DNA of 64,000 bases from Oxynema aestuarii AP17 (GCF_012295525.1 NZ_CP051167.1:6293751-6357750); one strand, 5' to 3'. Counted from the first letter of the stretch, positions 1 through 8,788 are shown. A program made the numbers and translations. Notes: a model not told the origin generated them from the sequence alone.

Positions 1-393
1 CACTTCGTCACTGAAAATCGCTTGCGGATGAAATCCTTCTTGCCAAACTTGATACTCTTGTTCAGTTTTATATTGAAGTTTATAAATTTTTAGCTGTTTT
101 AGTAGCTGATGAAAATTATTCTTTTGAAGCCAATTAATAATCGATCGCGCCGTAAAGGATTTAAAATTCCCCATCTCCTTAGATAAGTTAGCGGCTGAGA
201 CTAATAAATGGAGATGGTTTTCCATAATTACATAACCATATAAGTCTAATCGCCGATTATCTTGCATAAACTGGAGAGAATCTAAGATAATTTGAGCAAT
301 TTCAATTTGAGAAAATAGCGGGAGCCAATTAACCACTGTGCAGGTGACAAAGTGGGGTCGAGTTTCTAGTACATGGTAGCGGCTTCGTGCCAT
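1..393 (-). CDS. REP-associated tyrosine (Y1) transposase, partial at window edge
   Basis: Reading the minus strand from the ATG at 391-393 gives an open frame to the window edge (131 codons). It begins MARSRYHVLETRPHFVTCTV and contains YGYVIMENHLHLLV. The HFVTCTV strand and the MENHLHLLV segment, with its HxH metal-binding pair, are typical of the single-strand HUH transposases of the IS200/RAYT superfamily (family knowledge). The catalytic tyrosine helix and C-terminus lie beyond base 1. The protein is distinct from the RAYT at 12720-13295 but of the same superfamily. It sits next to a tandem palindromic repeat block, the kind of repeat such enzymes are thought to mobilise. Whether it is intact cannot be judged here. 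Confidence 0.8.
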   Translation of the reverse strand, partial: MARSRYHVLETRPHFVTCTVVNWLPLFSQIEIAQIILDSLQFMQDNRRLDLYGYVIMENHLHLLVSAANLSKEMGNFKSFTARSIINWLQKNNFHQLLKQLKIYKLQYKTEQEYQVWQEGFHPQAIFSDEV

Positions 394-480
394 TGTGCGA
401 TCGATTGGGTTTTGGTATGTTGTACTAAGCTTTTATATTAGTATTTTTAGACAAACATTTAATTGATGAACACCGATGAA

Positions 481-1027
481 CCACGAGGCAGAGCCTCGCT
501 TGTTGGCATGCCCAGGGAGACCCTGGGAACGAGAATGCAACATTTAATCACGATGAACCACGAGGCAGAGCCTCGCTTGTTGGCATTCCCAGGGTCTCCC
601 TGGGAACGAGATTAACGAGATTATTACCTCTGGTTCCTAGGCTGTGCCTGGGAACCCCGCGCTGGAGGCTCTGCCTCCGGGTCGAAGCAATGACGCCGAT
701 ACTTACTGGAGGCAGTCGCCATGAAACCACGAGGCAGAGCCTCGCTTACTGGCATTCCCAGGGAGACCCTGGGAACGAGAATGCAACATTTAATCACGAT
801 GAACCACGAGGCAGAGCCTCGCTTGTTGGCATTCCCAGGGTCTCCCTGGGAACGAGATTAACGAGATTATTACCTCTGGTTCCTAGGCTGTGCCTGGGAA
901 CCCCGCGCTGGAGGCTCTGCCTCCGGGTCGAAGCAATGACGCCGATACTTACTGGAGGCAGTCGCCATGAAACCACGAGGCAGAGCCTCGCTTGTTGGCA
1001 TTCCCAGGGAGACCCTGGGAACGAGAT
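481..1027. repeat. 246-bp tandem repeat (2.2 copies) built from two palindromes
   Basis: Units start at 481, 727 and 973 (the last truncated after about 55 bp), with a period of exactly 246 bp and very few differences between copies. Each unit carries copies of GAGGCAGAGCCTC and of CCCAGGGAGACCCTGGGAA, followed by AACGAGA. The same two palindromes recur at 8846-9186. Short reading frames through the block are by-products of the repeat. The stretch 394-480 holds nothing else recognisable. Confidence 0.9.
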
Positions 1028-1061
1028 TTAACGAATATTTAGGGATGCAATTTGATTGGGA

Positions 1062-3371
1062 TTAGCGGATTTGGTGCTTTTGCAATTCCGCTTCCCTGGC
1101 TTCCAGTTCGTCTTGGGTTTGCAATGCGGTTTGCATCCAAGCTTGGGATTGGGAGGCAAAAATTTTCGCTTGGGTTTGATTTTGCTGAAGTTGCCAAATT
1201 TGGTTTTTATTTTGCACTTCTGATTGGTAAAGTTGCTCGACACAAGTTAGCAAGAGATGGAGTTGGCGTTGAGTCCATCGGGATACGTCGATTTGCGAGA
1301 TATATTGACGCAAGTAATATCGTTCTTTGGGCAAGCTTTCTGGGGGAATCATTAGGGCAGAATCGGGGTCAGAAAGATAGAGAGGATAAGGATAGTAAGC
1401 AATTTCTTGACCTGTGGCGATCGCCGCTGCTAATATCTGCCAATTTAACGCCAGTAAATCCCGAACTTCGCAATAGGGAAACTCCCGCAACCACTCCACT
1501 GTAAATAAGGCGCATAAATCTTGGGGTTGATTAAATTCCAGTAGCTTGAGTAACGAACCATCATGGCAGTTGATTACTTGCAAATGTTGCAAATGTTGCA
1601 AATCTGACGAATTTTGACCTAATTTCATGTCCCCACAAACCACTGCGATCGCATCTGATTCTCCCGCAGCGTTGACTAACTTTTCTACCATTGTGGGCAG
1701 GGCAATGCGATCGCTCGCTAATAGCAAGAAATATTCTCCGGTTGCCAGTTGGACTAACTGATTATAGGCGGCGCCCAAACTTTGATTGTTAGATGCGATA
1801 AACTGATAATTGGGATACTGGGTTTTGGCAAGGGCGATCGCCTCTGGAATCGGTTCGCTGGCTGGAAGTTGGTAGAGAACAATGATTTCCAAGTTTTCAT
1901 AAGTTTGTCCGGTCAAACTTTCCAGACAATCCAAGGTTTTTTCACCATCGGCAAAGCAAGTGACTCCGACGGTGACGCGGGAATTTTTGGGCGGTTTGGG
2001 GGCGGATTTAATGAAAGCTTCACTCATAGATTCAAGTCGGCGATCGAGTAATGTTTGATTGGTTTTTTCTAAGTAGGGGCGATCGGAAATCGCCGGGGTT
2101 TCGGGACGCGCTGAAATAGCTGCAATAATAGAGTCAGAGAGAGATTCTGCGTCTGTTGGTTGAAACCAGCGTACCCCGTCGGTTCGGGAAATTAAATTTA
2201 AAGTTTCGCGGAATCCTCCGGTGTCTGAGACCACTAAACTTACGGGTGACTGTCCCATTTCTAACGCTGCATTGGGAAAGTTTTCTTGCCAACTGCACAG
2301 GCAAACAATTGGGTTGGGTAGCTGACTGACGAGTTCGATTGCTTGTTGACTGGATAAATCCGGTAAAATTTGATAAGCATAGTTTTCTTTTAATGCGCGA
2401 TCGAGATATTCTTGACTATCCCAGCCTTTCAGTTGGGTCGATTCCAACTGGACAATTTTACCGAGAAAAATAATCTCCAGTGTCTCAGTTATATTGGGGT
2501 CGAGGGACTGGAGGGCTTCCATAAAAGTACAGAGTCCTTTTCTTTCCTCTAATCGACCGAAAAATACTAACGGAATTTTTTGGTTATTTTGTAGGGGCGA
2601 TTCGCGAATCGCCCCTACATTACTTACAATCGGAATAAAATAAGGTAAATGAACTGCATGGGATGTTTTCCAGCCATAACTTTCTACCTTAGACTTGAGA
2701 AAGTGGGAGGGAAAATAAGTCACATCGGCATTCTCATAAGAATATTGCTCATAATGATACGCTTGCCAAAACCAATGGGGATGATCCACTGCATATCGAT
2801 GATTGGTTTCTCGCAACCATTCAAACCCACCATGATCGGTGACTCCAACCAGGCAATTCTTGCTGAGTAACCCGGATTTTTTTGCCCGAATCGTGCGATC
2901 GCCAAATCCCCAAATTGCCGGAAATTCCACATAAATCACGGCTTCCGGGAAACTGGCCAAAATTGCCTGAGTAAAGAATAAACAGCAGAAACTTTCATAA
3001 TCAAACCATTGGGCGATCGTCTGTTCCTGACTTTGGGCTAAAATAGCGCGGTGAATCGGCTGAAGATTTAACACCTTATCCACTTCGACCGTAGAAAAAA
3101 TATGCTGAAGATTGGGCAATTGAGATTTTCCCCCAAACTCGGTGTCATTCTGGCAAAGTAACAGAATAATGTACCAACCATCGGCGGCTAAATGTTGGCT
3201 TAATGCCTGATAATAAGTGCCGATACCACCATTCTGATAAAATCCCTCAAATTCGCTAGTGGCTAAAATAGCTACTTTTTGGGCAGAAGCATTGAATGTT
3301 TCTTGCCATTGAGGTTGAAAATAGACTTGAGAATAGTCAGGGGACAGGATATGAGCGAGTAAATTTTTCAT
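1062..3371 (-). CDS. Two-domain glycosyltransferase (GT4-like + GT2-like)
   Basis: Cytoplasmic glycosyltransferase of 769 residues. The N-terminal half is a GT-B, GT4/starch-synthase-like domain: VAILATSEFEG and GGIGTYY near residues 33-54, FFGRLEERKG near 270-280, and a SLVVSDTGGFRETL acceptor/nucleotide loop near 390. The second half is a GT-A, GT2-like domain starting around residue 465 (RVTVGVTCFADGEKTL, then LGAAYNQLVQLATGEYFLLL). The C-terminus is a glutamine-rich coiled coil. A TTG at 3401 would add 10 residues; the ATG at 3371 is preferred because it matches the length of the paralogue at 3510-5894. A perfect 30-bp palindrome lies in frame (2590-2619, about residues 251-261). It is probably co-transcribed with the upstream paralogue, 139 bp away on the same strand. 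Sugar and acceptor are unknown. Confidence 0.85.
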   Translation of the reverse strand: MKNLLAHILSPDYSQVYFQPQWQETFNASAQKVAILATSEFEGFYQNGGIGTYYQALSQHLAADGWYIILLLCQNDTEFGGKSQLPNLQHIFSTVEVDKVLNLQPIHRAILAQSQEQTIAQWFDYESFCCLFFTQAILASFPEAVIYVEFPAIWGFGDRTIRAKKSGLLSKNCLVGVTDHGGFEWLRETNHRYAVDHPHWFWQAYHYEQYSYENADVTYFPSHFLKSKVESYGWKTSHAVHLPYFIPIVSNVGAIRESPLQNNQKIPLVFFGRLEERKGLCTFMEALQSLDPNITETLEIIFLGKIVQLESTQLKGWDSQEYLDRALKENYAYQILPDLSSQQAIELVSQLPNPIVCLCSWQENFPNAALEMGQSPVSLVVSDTGGFRETLNLISRTDGVRWFQPTDAESLSDSIIAAISARPETPAISDRPYLEKTNQTLLDRRLESMSEAFIKSAPKPPKNSRVTVGVTCFADGEKTLDCLESLTGQTYENLEIIVLYQLPASEPIPEAIALAKTQYPNYQFIASNNQSLGAAYNQLVQLATGEYFLLLASDRIALPTMVEKLVNAAGESDAIAVVCGDMKLGQNSSDLQHLQHLQVINCHDGSLLKLLEFNQPQDLCALFTVEWLREFPYCEVRDLLALNWQILAAAIATGQEIAYYPYPLYLSDPDSALMIPPESLPKERYYLRQYISQIDVSRWTQRQLHLLLTCVEQLYQSEVQNKNQIWQLQQNQTQAKIFASQSQAWMQTALQTQDELEAREAELQKHQIR
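2590..2619. repeat. Perfect 30-bp palindrome inside a coding sequence
   Basis: TGTAGGGGCGATTCG is followed directly by its exact reverse complement. It is read in frame by the glycosyltransferase 1062-3371 as roughly VGAIRESPLQ. Near-identical copies lie at 3485-3514 (end of a gene) and 34378-34407 (end of a merR gene). Confidence 0.95.
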
Positions 3372-3434
3372 ATTGTTAAGACTTTTTATTAAATAAACCA
3401 AATTTCAAATAACCTTGCGTCATCTTGCTTAGGG

Positions 3435-3451
3435 ACACGGCATTGCCGTGT
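3435..3451. repeat. Short palindrome ACACGGCATTGCCGTGT
   Basis: An ACACGGCA/TGCCGTGT inverted repeat in the gap between the two glycosyltransferase genes, followed by a second partial copy (TTGCCGTGTCCTCC). A related GGACACAGC...GCTGTGTCC palindrome lies at 15172-15192. It may form an RNA hairpin between the two genes. Confidence 0.7.
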
Positions 3452-3484
3452 GCTCCTACGGTTGCCGTGTCCTCCTATATATGT

Positions 3485-3514
3485 TGTAGGGGTGATTCGC
3501 GAATCACCCCTACA
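3485..3514. repeat. Perfect 30-bp palindrome that supplies a stop codon
   Basis: Same family as 2590-2619, with GGGGTGATTCG as the half-site core. The TAG stop of the glycosyltransferase-methyltransferase gene (3510-3512 on the minus strand) lies inside the palindrome, so its last residue is encoded at the repeat junction. In RNA it would form a strong hairpin just after the stop, but no U-tract follows. Confidence 0.95.
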
Positions 3515-5894
3515 TGGTTCTCCGGGATATTTCTTCTGCCGCAAGAGGAATTTCGCCAACATTGCCAAACATTTCTCTAGCCTGAATCAATTCTTGTTTA
3601 GCTTGGTCTAAATCTCCTAAATAAATAAAAGCCATCACTTTAGCCGCAGCAATATTCGGACGTAATTTTTCGTGACAAATTTGCAACGAGTAGGCAAACG
3701 CCTGATGCACATCTTCCGTAGAAAATATACTAAACGGCGGATCCAAATCTAAACTTAAAGTCTCCTTGGGTAAAGGATTGACATATTGAAACACTGCGGC
3801 TTGGTAGAGATTGCAATGGTGTTTAAAATATGGCCGCAATTTGTAAATCAATAGATGTATCCAAGCCGTGGCATAATCAGCAAAATCATTATAATGAACG
3901 AGTGATACGCCGGGAATTAAATCAAAGTAAAAATTTTTAATGATGCTTTTGGTCAGTTCCCAGCTTTTCATGGCATCCACAAATAAATATTCGATCGCCC
4001 CACCGTTCCAACCAATCTCCATCACATTTCCCGGATAAACTGCGATCGAGGGACTCCAGGGACTAATTCTGCGAGTAAATTCATCTAAAAAGCTATCTCC
4101 TGGTTTATATTTGCCTTCCAGGGAAGTCCCTTTCACCGTTTGTTCCATATATGGATGCCAAGTAAATAAATCGTAAGCATGAATCCGTTTATATTTCAGG
4201 GCAACCCGGCGATTTTTTTCTAATCCCTTAGCCAGAGAAATAGTTGCCGACCCTAACCAACATCCTAAATCAATGATTTCCCCTTGACCGGAGTAAATAT
4301 TTTGACCATAATCTTGCAGGAAAATCTGCTCTTGATCTGAGGTCATCCCCAATAATCGAGAATATGATTCTGGGCTAGATAGCTGCTGTTTACTGACCGA
4401 TACTTGAGTAAAAGCTTGTTTTATATACTCTAGCCGATGGTTCAGCAAAGATTGATTCACTTGTGCTAAAAACTCTCGTTGGGGAACAGCGGGAATTTCA
4501 GGATAAGCCTCGATCGCATTGGCAATTTCTGCTGCTAGAGATTGGGAGTTTCCTGGTTCAAACCATCGCACCTTATCCGATTCAATTCCCCCCTTATTTA
4601 TCCCCCTCCCGTCCCCCTTTGAAAGGGGGAGGCCAGCAGAATAAAGAGGGGATCGTCCAATTAATTTTAAGGTTTCTCGAAAGCCTCCGGTATCTGAGAC
4701 CACCAAACTCACGGGTAACTGTCCCATTTCCAAAGCACTATTGGGAAAGTTTTCTTGAGGACTGGTCAGACAGACAATTGCCGGGGCTAATTCTTGCACG
4801 AGGGCGATCGCTTCCTGGCTAAATAAGTCCGAGATGATGGTATAATTGATATCATTAAATTTATTATTAAGTTGTTGTTCGATATATTGTTGACTGTCTT
4901 GTTGCTCAGTTTCCGGGGCATGAAGGGTGACAGTTTTCCCTAAAAATAACAGATAAAGTTGCTGGCTAATGTCCTCATCGGCAAAATGCTTAGTAATATG
5001 CTCGATCGCCTCCAAAAACGTCAGCAGTCCTTTCCGTTCTTCCAAGCGACCAAAAAAGACGATCGGGATTTGTTGCCGTTTAATATTCAGACCAACCCGG
5101 TCTAACATTGGTCGTTTTTTATCCAAAGGTGGCACCAGCGTAAAACAGTAGGGCAAATGAATCGCATGGGTCATGTTCCAGCCATAACTTTTCACCTTTT
5201 CCGCCATAAACCAAGACAGGAAAAAGGCTAAATCGGCATTTTCAAAAGAATATTGCTCGTAACCATACACCTTTTGATACCAATCCCAGGCTGGATATAA
5301 ACTATATTTTTCATTGGCCTCATTCAACCACTCTTGACTGCTGTGCATCGTCACCGCTGTCACGCAATTTTTTCCCAACAACCCCGCACGTTTAGCTTGA
5401 ATTGTCCGATATCCCAGCCCGCACAAATCGGGAAATTCCACATAAATAGGAGACTGGCTAAAATGATGGGCGATCGCCTGGACAAAAAACAGAATTCGAT
5501 AACTTTCTGACTCCACCCACTCCCATTGTTGAAACCCCGATAAAATCCCTTGGTGAATTGGCTGTAATTGCAAAAATTTTTCCGCTTCATGGGTAGCAAA
5601 AATATGGCGAACCGGGGCAACCGTAGATTCTCCCTGAAACTCTTTTTCTGTTTTACAGAGAATTAAAATCACATATCGGCCTTGACTGGCTAATTTTTCG
5701 CTCAAAGTTTTATAATAAGTACCGATGCCGCCATTTTTGAAAATGCCCTCATATTCGGAAGTCACCAAAATCGCCACATTTTCCGGGGCTGGCGATAATT
5801 TGGCATCGCAGGTTGCTTGAAAGCGAACCGTAAACTCTTTCTCCCAATCCTTCGCCAAGATGTTTGTTTTCGCGAGCAATCTTTGCTGATTCAT
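3510..5894 (-). CDS. Glycosyltransferase (GT4-like) fused to a class I methyltransferase
   Basis: A 794-residue protein. Residues about 38-460 are a GT4-like domain closely paralogous to 1062-3371 (VAILVTSEYEG, GGIGTYY, FFGRLEERKG, SLVVSDTGGFRETL). The GT2 domain of the paralogue is replaced by a TylF/MycF-like class I SAM-dependent methyltransferase starting near residue 505: motif I is IIDLGCWLGSA near 538, and the later acidic segment is YLFVDAMKSW. The tail looks like a TPR-type helical repeat. Such methyltransferases often methylate sugar hydroxyls (family knowledge); the substrate here is unknown. A 65-bp palindromic sequence interrupts the GT4 domain in frame at about residues 414-437, where the paralogue has nothing. 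The ATG at 5894 is the only good start; upstream, spacing to a ribosome site is unclear. Confidence 0.85.
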   Translation of the reverse strand: MNQQRLLAKTNILAKDWEKEFTVRFQATCDAKLSPAPENVAILVTSEYEGIFKNGGIGTYYKTLSEKLASQGRYVILILCKTEKEFQGESTVAPVRHIFATHEAEKFLQLQPIHQGILSGFQQWEWVESESYRILFFVQAIAHHFSQSPIYVEFPDLCGLGYRTIQAKRAGLLGKNCVTAVTMHSSQEWLNEANEKYSLYPAWDWYQKVYGYEQYSFENADLAFFLSWFMAEKVKSYGWNMTHAIHLPYCFTLVPPLDKKRPMLDRVGLNIKRQQIPIVFFGRLEERKGLLTFLEAIEHITKHFADEDISQQLYLLFLGKTVTLHAPETEQQDSQQYIEQQLNNKFNDINYTIISDLFSQEAIALVQELAPAIVCLTSPQENFPNSALEMGQLPVSLVVSDTGGFRETLKLIGRSPLYSAGLPLSKGDGRGINKGGIESDKVRWFEPGNSQSLAAEIANAIEAYPEIPAVPQREFLAQVNQSLLNHRLEYIKQAFTQVSVSKQQLSSPESYSRLLGMTSDQEQIFLQDYGQNIYSGQGEIIDLGCWLGSATISLAKGLEKNRRVALKYKRIHAYDLFTWHPYMEQTVKGTSLEGKYKPGDSFLDEFTRRISPWSPSIAVYPGNVMEIGWNGGAIEYLFVDAMKSWELTKSIIKNFYFDLIPGVSLVHYNDFADYATAWIHLLIYKLRPYFKHHCNLYQAAVFQYVNPLPKETLSLDLDPPFSIFSTEDVHQAFAYSLQICHEKLRPNIAAAKVMAFIYLGDLDQAKQELIQAREMFGNVGEIPLAAEEISRRTM
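4588..4652. repeat. 65-bp imperfect palindrome inserted in frame in a glycosyltransferase
   Basis: The core is CCCCCTTTGAAAGGGGG at 4613-4629, with an outer stem of CCTTATTTAT against ATAAAGAGG. It encodes an SPLYSAGLPLSKGDGR-type peptide between LIGR and DKVRWF. The paralogue goes straight from LISR to DGVRWF, so this is an in-frame insertion. A related CCCCCCTTTCTAAGGGGGG element is intergenic at about 21508-21526. Confidence 0.85.
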
Positions 5895-5920
5895 TTTTTA
5901 TTCTATTAGCGTAGTTAGTA

Positions 5921-5940
5921 GTAGGGTGGGCATTGCCCAA
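5921..5940. repeat. GTGGGCATTGCCCA-type palindrome
   Basis: A single copy of the GTAGGGTGGGCATTGCCCA family just upstream of the gene at 3510-5894. Other copies are at about 7303-7320, 7441-7460, 8792-8807, 12608-12723 and 13308-13469. The rest of the gap (5941-6062) holds only degenerate sequence. Confidence 0.8.
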
Positions 5941-6071
5941 CATCCACTATATATAATAGTATCCGGTAGGGTGTGTTAGGCGCTCCATTAATTATTAATC
6001 TAATCAGAGATTTATAATAGTGCCGTAACGCACCATCTTACTATGAATCTATTTTGTCATATGGTGGTAGG

Positions 6072-7247
6072 CAGAAGTGTTGAACGGTACTAATGAATTA
6101 GCATAAAATAGATACAAGAATCCTATGAAAAGCTGATTTCAGTGATGGAAAACTAGCTCTCTAAACCAGTGGACATAACTAATCTTTTCACACATAAAAG
6201 CCTGTAAATATCGCAACTTATCTAATAATGATGAACCCCATTCTTGGTTAATTTTTACTAATTTTAAAATTAGATATCCGATTAAACAGCAATAAATCTG
6301 GATTTCCATTCCATTCACATTTTTCGTGATAAATTTATCCAACTTTAAGTGCATTTTCAAGAACTTCCACAGCAATTCAATTTGCCAGCGTAGTCGATAA
6401 AATTCACCAATTTCTTCGTTACTTATTCCTCCTTCTCCTGTCTCTGGCAAATTCGTCACTAAGCGAAATTCAGTTTTTTCTTCCCGGTCGCAAAACATTA
6501 CTACTCTTCCTTGTACTTGTGCTGTTCCTGTCCCCATTAAATATTCCCCATTCTCTAACATTTCTAATTTAATGTTTTTTCGGATTCTCAAGACGAAGTA
6601 GCGATTTTTTTGAGCTTGAAGTTGGGCAATTCTTTCTAAGCTGCAAAAACCTCTATCCATTACGGCGACTCCGTTTTCCGGCGTGGCTTCTATCGTTTCA
6701 TTTCCATATTTGCTATCGTGTCCTTGACCCAAATGAATTGATATTCCTCCTGGGTTTCCTGTCACTAAGTTAATGCCACTAAACAGTTTCAATTGGTGAT
6801 ATCCTTGATGCCATAAGAGTTTACTCGTCAAAGTGATAATGGTTGAATCTAAAGGAAATATCATCAACTCTTTATCTGAATTTTGGGATTTTTTGGCTAC
6901 TTCTTTTTTCAATTCATCCCACAATCGATGAAAAACTTCTGGACTACGAGTTTTACTGGCTTTTGAGAAGGTTGATATATCTACGGATTCTCCGCGAATA
7001 TTTAGTCTTTTAAACAAACTTCTCATCGTTGTTTGACTCTGGTCTAAAATGAAATTTAGCCAAATTGAGACAAACTTGAAAGTGTCTAGTACTGGATAAT
7101 CGTCTTGGGGCAGATGACTTAGATGTTTTTGGAGAATTTCAGGAAAGTTTGATACAATCATTGTTAAGTATTTATCGAAATATTGCCCCTATTTTACTTG
7201 ATTAGGGACTTTTTTTGTCAAATTTCTCTTAACATTCAACACTTCTG
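6072..7247. mobile_element. Complete IS4-family insertion sequence (1176 bp) with 9-bp target duplication
   Basis: The terminal inverted repeats are CAGAAGTGTTGAACGGTA at 6072 and, on the opposite strand at 7247, CAGAAGTGTTGAATGTTA. They are flanked by exact direct copies of GGTGGTAGG at 6063-6071 and 7248-7256. One transposase gene (6139-7161) fills the element. Identical target duplications and an intact transposase suggest a recent insertion. The target itself resembles the GTAGGG repeats around it. Confidence 0.95.
6139..7161 (-). CDS. IS4-family DDE transposase
   Basis: A 340-residue transposase that cuts and rejoins the ends of the surrounding element. The DDE residues are D105 in PLDST, D169 in VMDRG and E262. 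The IS4 signature Y-x2-R-x3-E-x6-K is exact: Y255, R258, E262 and K269 in YRLRWQIELLWKFLK. Length and motif order fit an intact IS4-type enzyme. The start is the ATG at 7161, about 86 bp inside the inverted repeat at 7247. No frameshift or internal stop is seen. Confidence 0.95.
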   Translation of the reverse strand: MIVSNFPEILQKHLSHLPQDDYPVLDTFKFVSIWLNFILDQSQTTMRSLFKRLNIRGESVDISTFSKASKTRSPEVFHRLWDELKKEVAKKSQNSDKELMIFPLDSTIITLTSKLLWHQGYHQLKLFSGINLVTGNPGGISIHLGQGHDSKYGNETIEATPENGVAVMDRGFCSLERIAQLQAQKNRYFVLRIRKNIKLEMLENGEYLMGTGTAQVQGRVVMFCDREEKTEFRLVTNLPETGEGGISNEEIGEFYRLRWQIELLWKFLKMHLKLDKFITKNVNGMEIQIYCCLIGYLILKLVKINQEWGSSLLDKLRYLQAFMCEKISYVHWFRELVFHH

Positions 7248-7256
7248 GGTGGTAGG

Positions 7257-7495
7257 GTGTGTCTTTGCCCTCGATGAACTATTAATCCAATCAAAGACAA
7301 GTAAGGGGGCATTGCCCACCGTATCAGCCTTTTTGGGTTGATTATTGTAAGCGATGTCCATCCTACTGGCTCCAAATTTTAATTTTTGTATCCCCAGGAC
7401 TTCCGTAAATATCGGATTTCTACTCTATATATATTAAACGGTGGGCATTGCCCACCCTACATCTAATAGTTGCCCCATTTTTGTCCCAACCCACC
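7257..7495. repeat. Intergenic palindromic repeats before the sulfotransferase gene
   Basis: Contains GGGGGCATTGCCCACCG at about 7305 and GTGGGCATTGCCCACCCTAC at 7441-7460. The second copy abuts the start region of the next gene. No other gene or clear promoter is recognised. Confidence 0.6.
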
Positions 7496-8788
7496 ATGAA
7501 TCTTTCTACTCCAACCCCAACAAATATCGAGCAACAGACCCAAACCCTAATCAACCATTATCAAAAAGCTACTCTCATCAAACCCGACTCGGCAACCCTC
7601 TATCAAGATATTGGCAATCTTTACCGAAGTTTACTCGATTTTGAACAAGCCATCGTTTATTACCTGAAAGCCATTGAACTCAAACCCGACCTATTTTCAG
7701 TCTATCATCCCCTGAACTTCCTGCTACAATTCGTCTCTTGGTCGAGCGAAGAGAACAAAAATCAGATTCTCACCCAAGGCATTCATCTCCTCAAACAGAA
7801 TATCATCCACCAACCCAATTTTCCCTTTGCTCATGTGGTGTTAGGCAGACTCTACGCCCAACAAGGAGAACTAGAAAAAGCCAAAGACTGCTATCAAAAA
7901 GCTAGTTTTAAACAAATTAACCGTTCCTATCCTGACCTCATCCAACATTGGAATTCCTCAACCCAACGCCAGCCCAACTTTCTGGTAATTGGCTTATTTA
8001 AGTGTGGTACGACCTCTTTTTATAGCTATCTCATCCAACATCCACAAATTTTACCTGCCGTCACCAAAGAAATTCGTTACTTTTCCACGGATACTATCAA
8101 CGACTTAGATTATTATCTCTCCCATTTTCCAGCGATATCCCATCAAAACTATCTCACCGGAGAAGCTACCCCAAATTATTTTATGTTTCCCAATGTAGCC
8201 CAACAGATAAAAAAATGGTTTCCCAACATTAAGCTTATCCTCTTACTCAGAAACCCGATCGACCGAGCAATTTCTGGCTTTTATATGGCCAATAAATTTA
8301 GCAATCAATATTTGAATAAATCCCTCAATGACATTCATCACTTAGACATCAACCTAGTAAAAAAGAGAATTGCTGACATCAAAGAAATAGGGGAACTCTC
8401 GCTCTATCAAAAGATTGAATTAATAAATCAGTGGCTTGATTATTTAAGAAATATATGGAGACAAAACTCAGATATCAACCATGAAATCGCCGTTCATATC
8501 GATCATAGCCTCTATATTGACTATCTCCCCGAATGGTTTAGGGTTTTCCCTAAAGAGCAACTTTTAATCCTCAAAAGCGAAGACTTATTTACTGACCCAG
8601 CAACCACCATGAAACAAGCCTATCATTTCCTCGGTCTTCCTGACCATCCCCTGACCGAGTATCGTAACGCCAACCGCAACAAATATCCTCCCATTTCCCC
8701 TAGCTTATATCAACAACTTGCCGACTTTTTCCGACCCTATAACCAAGAATTGGAAGACTATTTACACAGGAAATTTCATTGGGATTAA
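7496..8788 (+). CDS. TPR-sulfotransferase (Sulfotransfer_1-like)
   Basis: A 430-residue putative PAPS-dependent sulfotransferase. Residues about 15-140 are TPR-like repeats (LYQDIGNLYRSLLDFEQAIV; AHVVLGRLYAQQGELEKAKD). The catalytic domain follows: the 5'-phosphosulfate loop is LFKCGTTSFYSYL (K169-S174) and the 3'-phosphate motif is LLLRNPIDRAISGFY (R252-S260), the pattern of heparan-sulfate-type enzymes. A TTG at 7448 is also in frame, but it lies inside a palindromic repeat; the ATG at 7496 is preferred. It is 38 bp downstream of that repeat. A paralogue lies at 13405-14799. Likely role: adding sulfate to a sugar or lipid made by neighbouring enzymes (inference). Confidence 0.85.
   Translation: MNLSTPTPTNIEQQTQTLINHYQKATLIKPDSATLYQDIGNLYRSLLDFEQAIVYYLKAIELKPDLFSVYHPLNFLLQFVSWSSEENKNQILTQGIHLLKQNIIHQPNFPFAHVVLGRLYAQQGELEKAKDCYQKASFKQINRSYPDLIQHWNSSTQRQPNFLVIGLFKCGTTSFYSYLIQHPQILPAVTKEIRYFSTDTINDLDYYLSHFPAISHQNYLTGEATPNYFMFPNVAQQIKKWFPNIKLILLLRNPIDRAISGFYMANKFSNQYLNKSLNDIHHLDINLVKKRIADIKEIGELSLYQKIELINQWLDYLRNIWRQNSDINHEIAVHIDHSLYIDYLPEWFRVFPKEQLLILKSEDLFTDPATTMKQAYHFLGLPDHPLTEYRNANRNKYPPISPSLYQQLADFFRPYNQELEDYLHRKFHWD

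Noticed and set aside
481..1027. CRISPR-like spacing of palindromic repeats
   Set aside because: The whole 246-bp unit repeats, with no unique spacers, no leader and no cas genes.
690..1031. Open frame of 113 codons across the tandem repeat
   Set aside because: It simply translates the repeat; residues repeat with the DNA and no family or ribosome site supports it.
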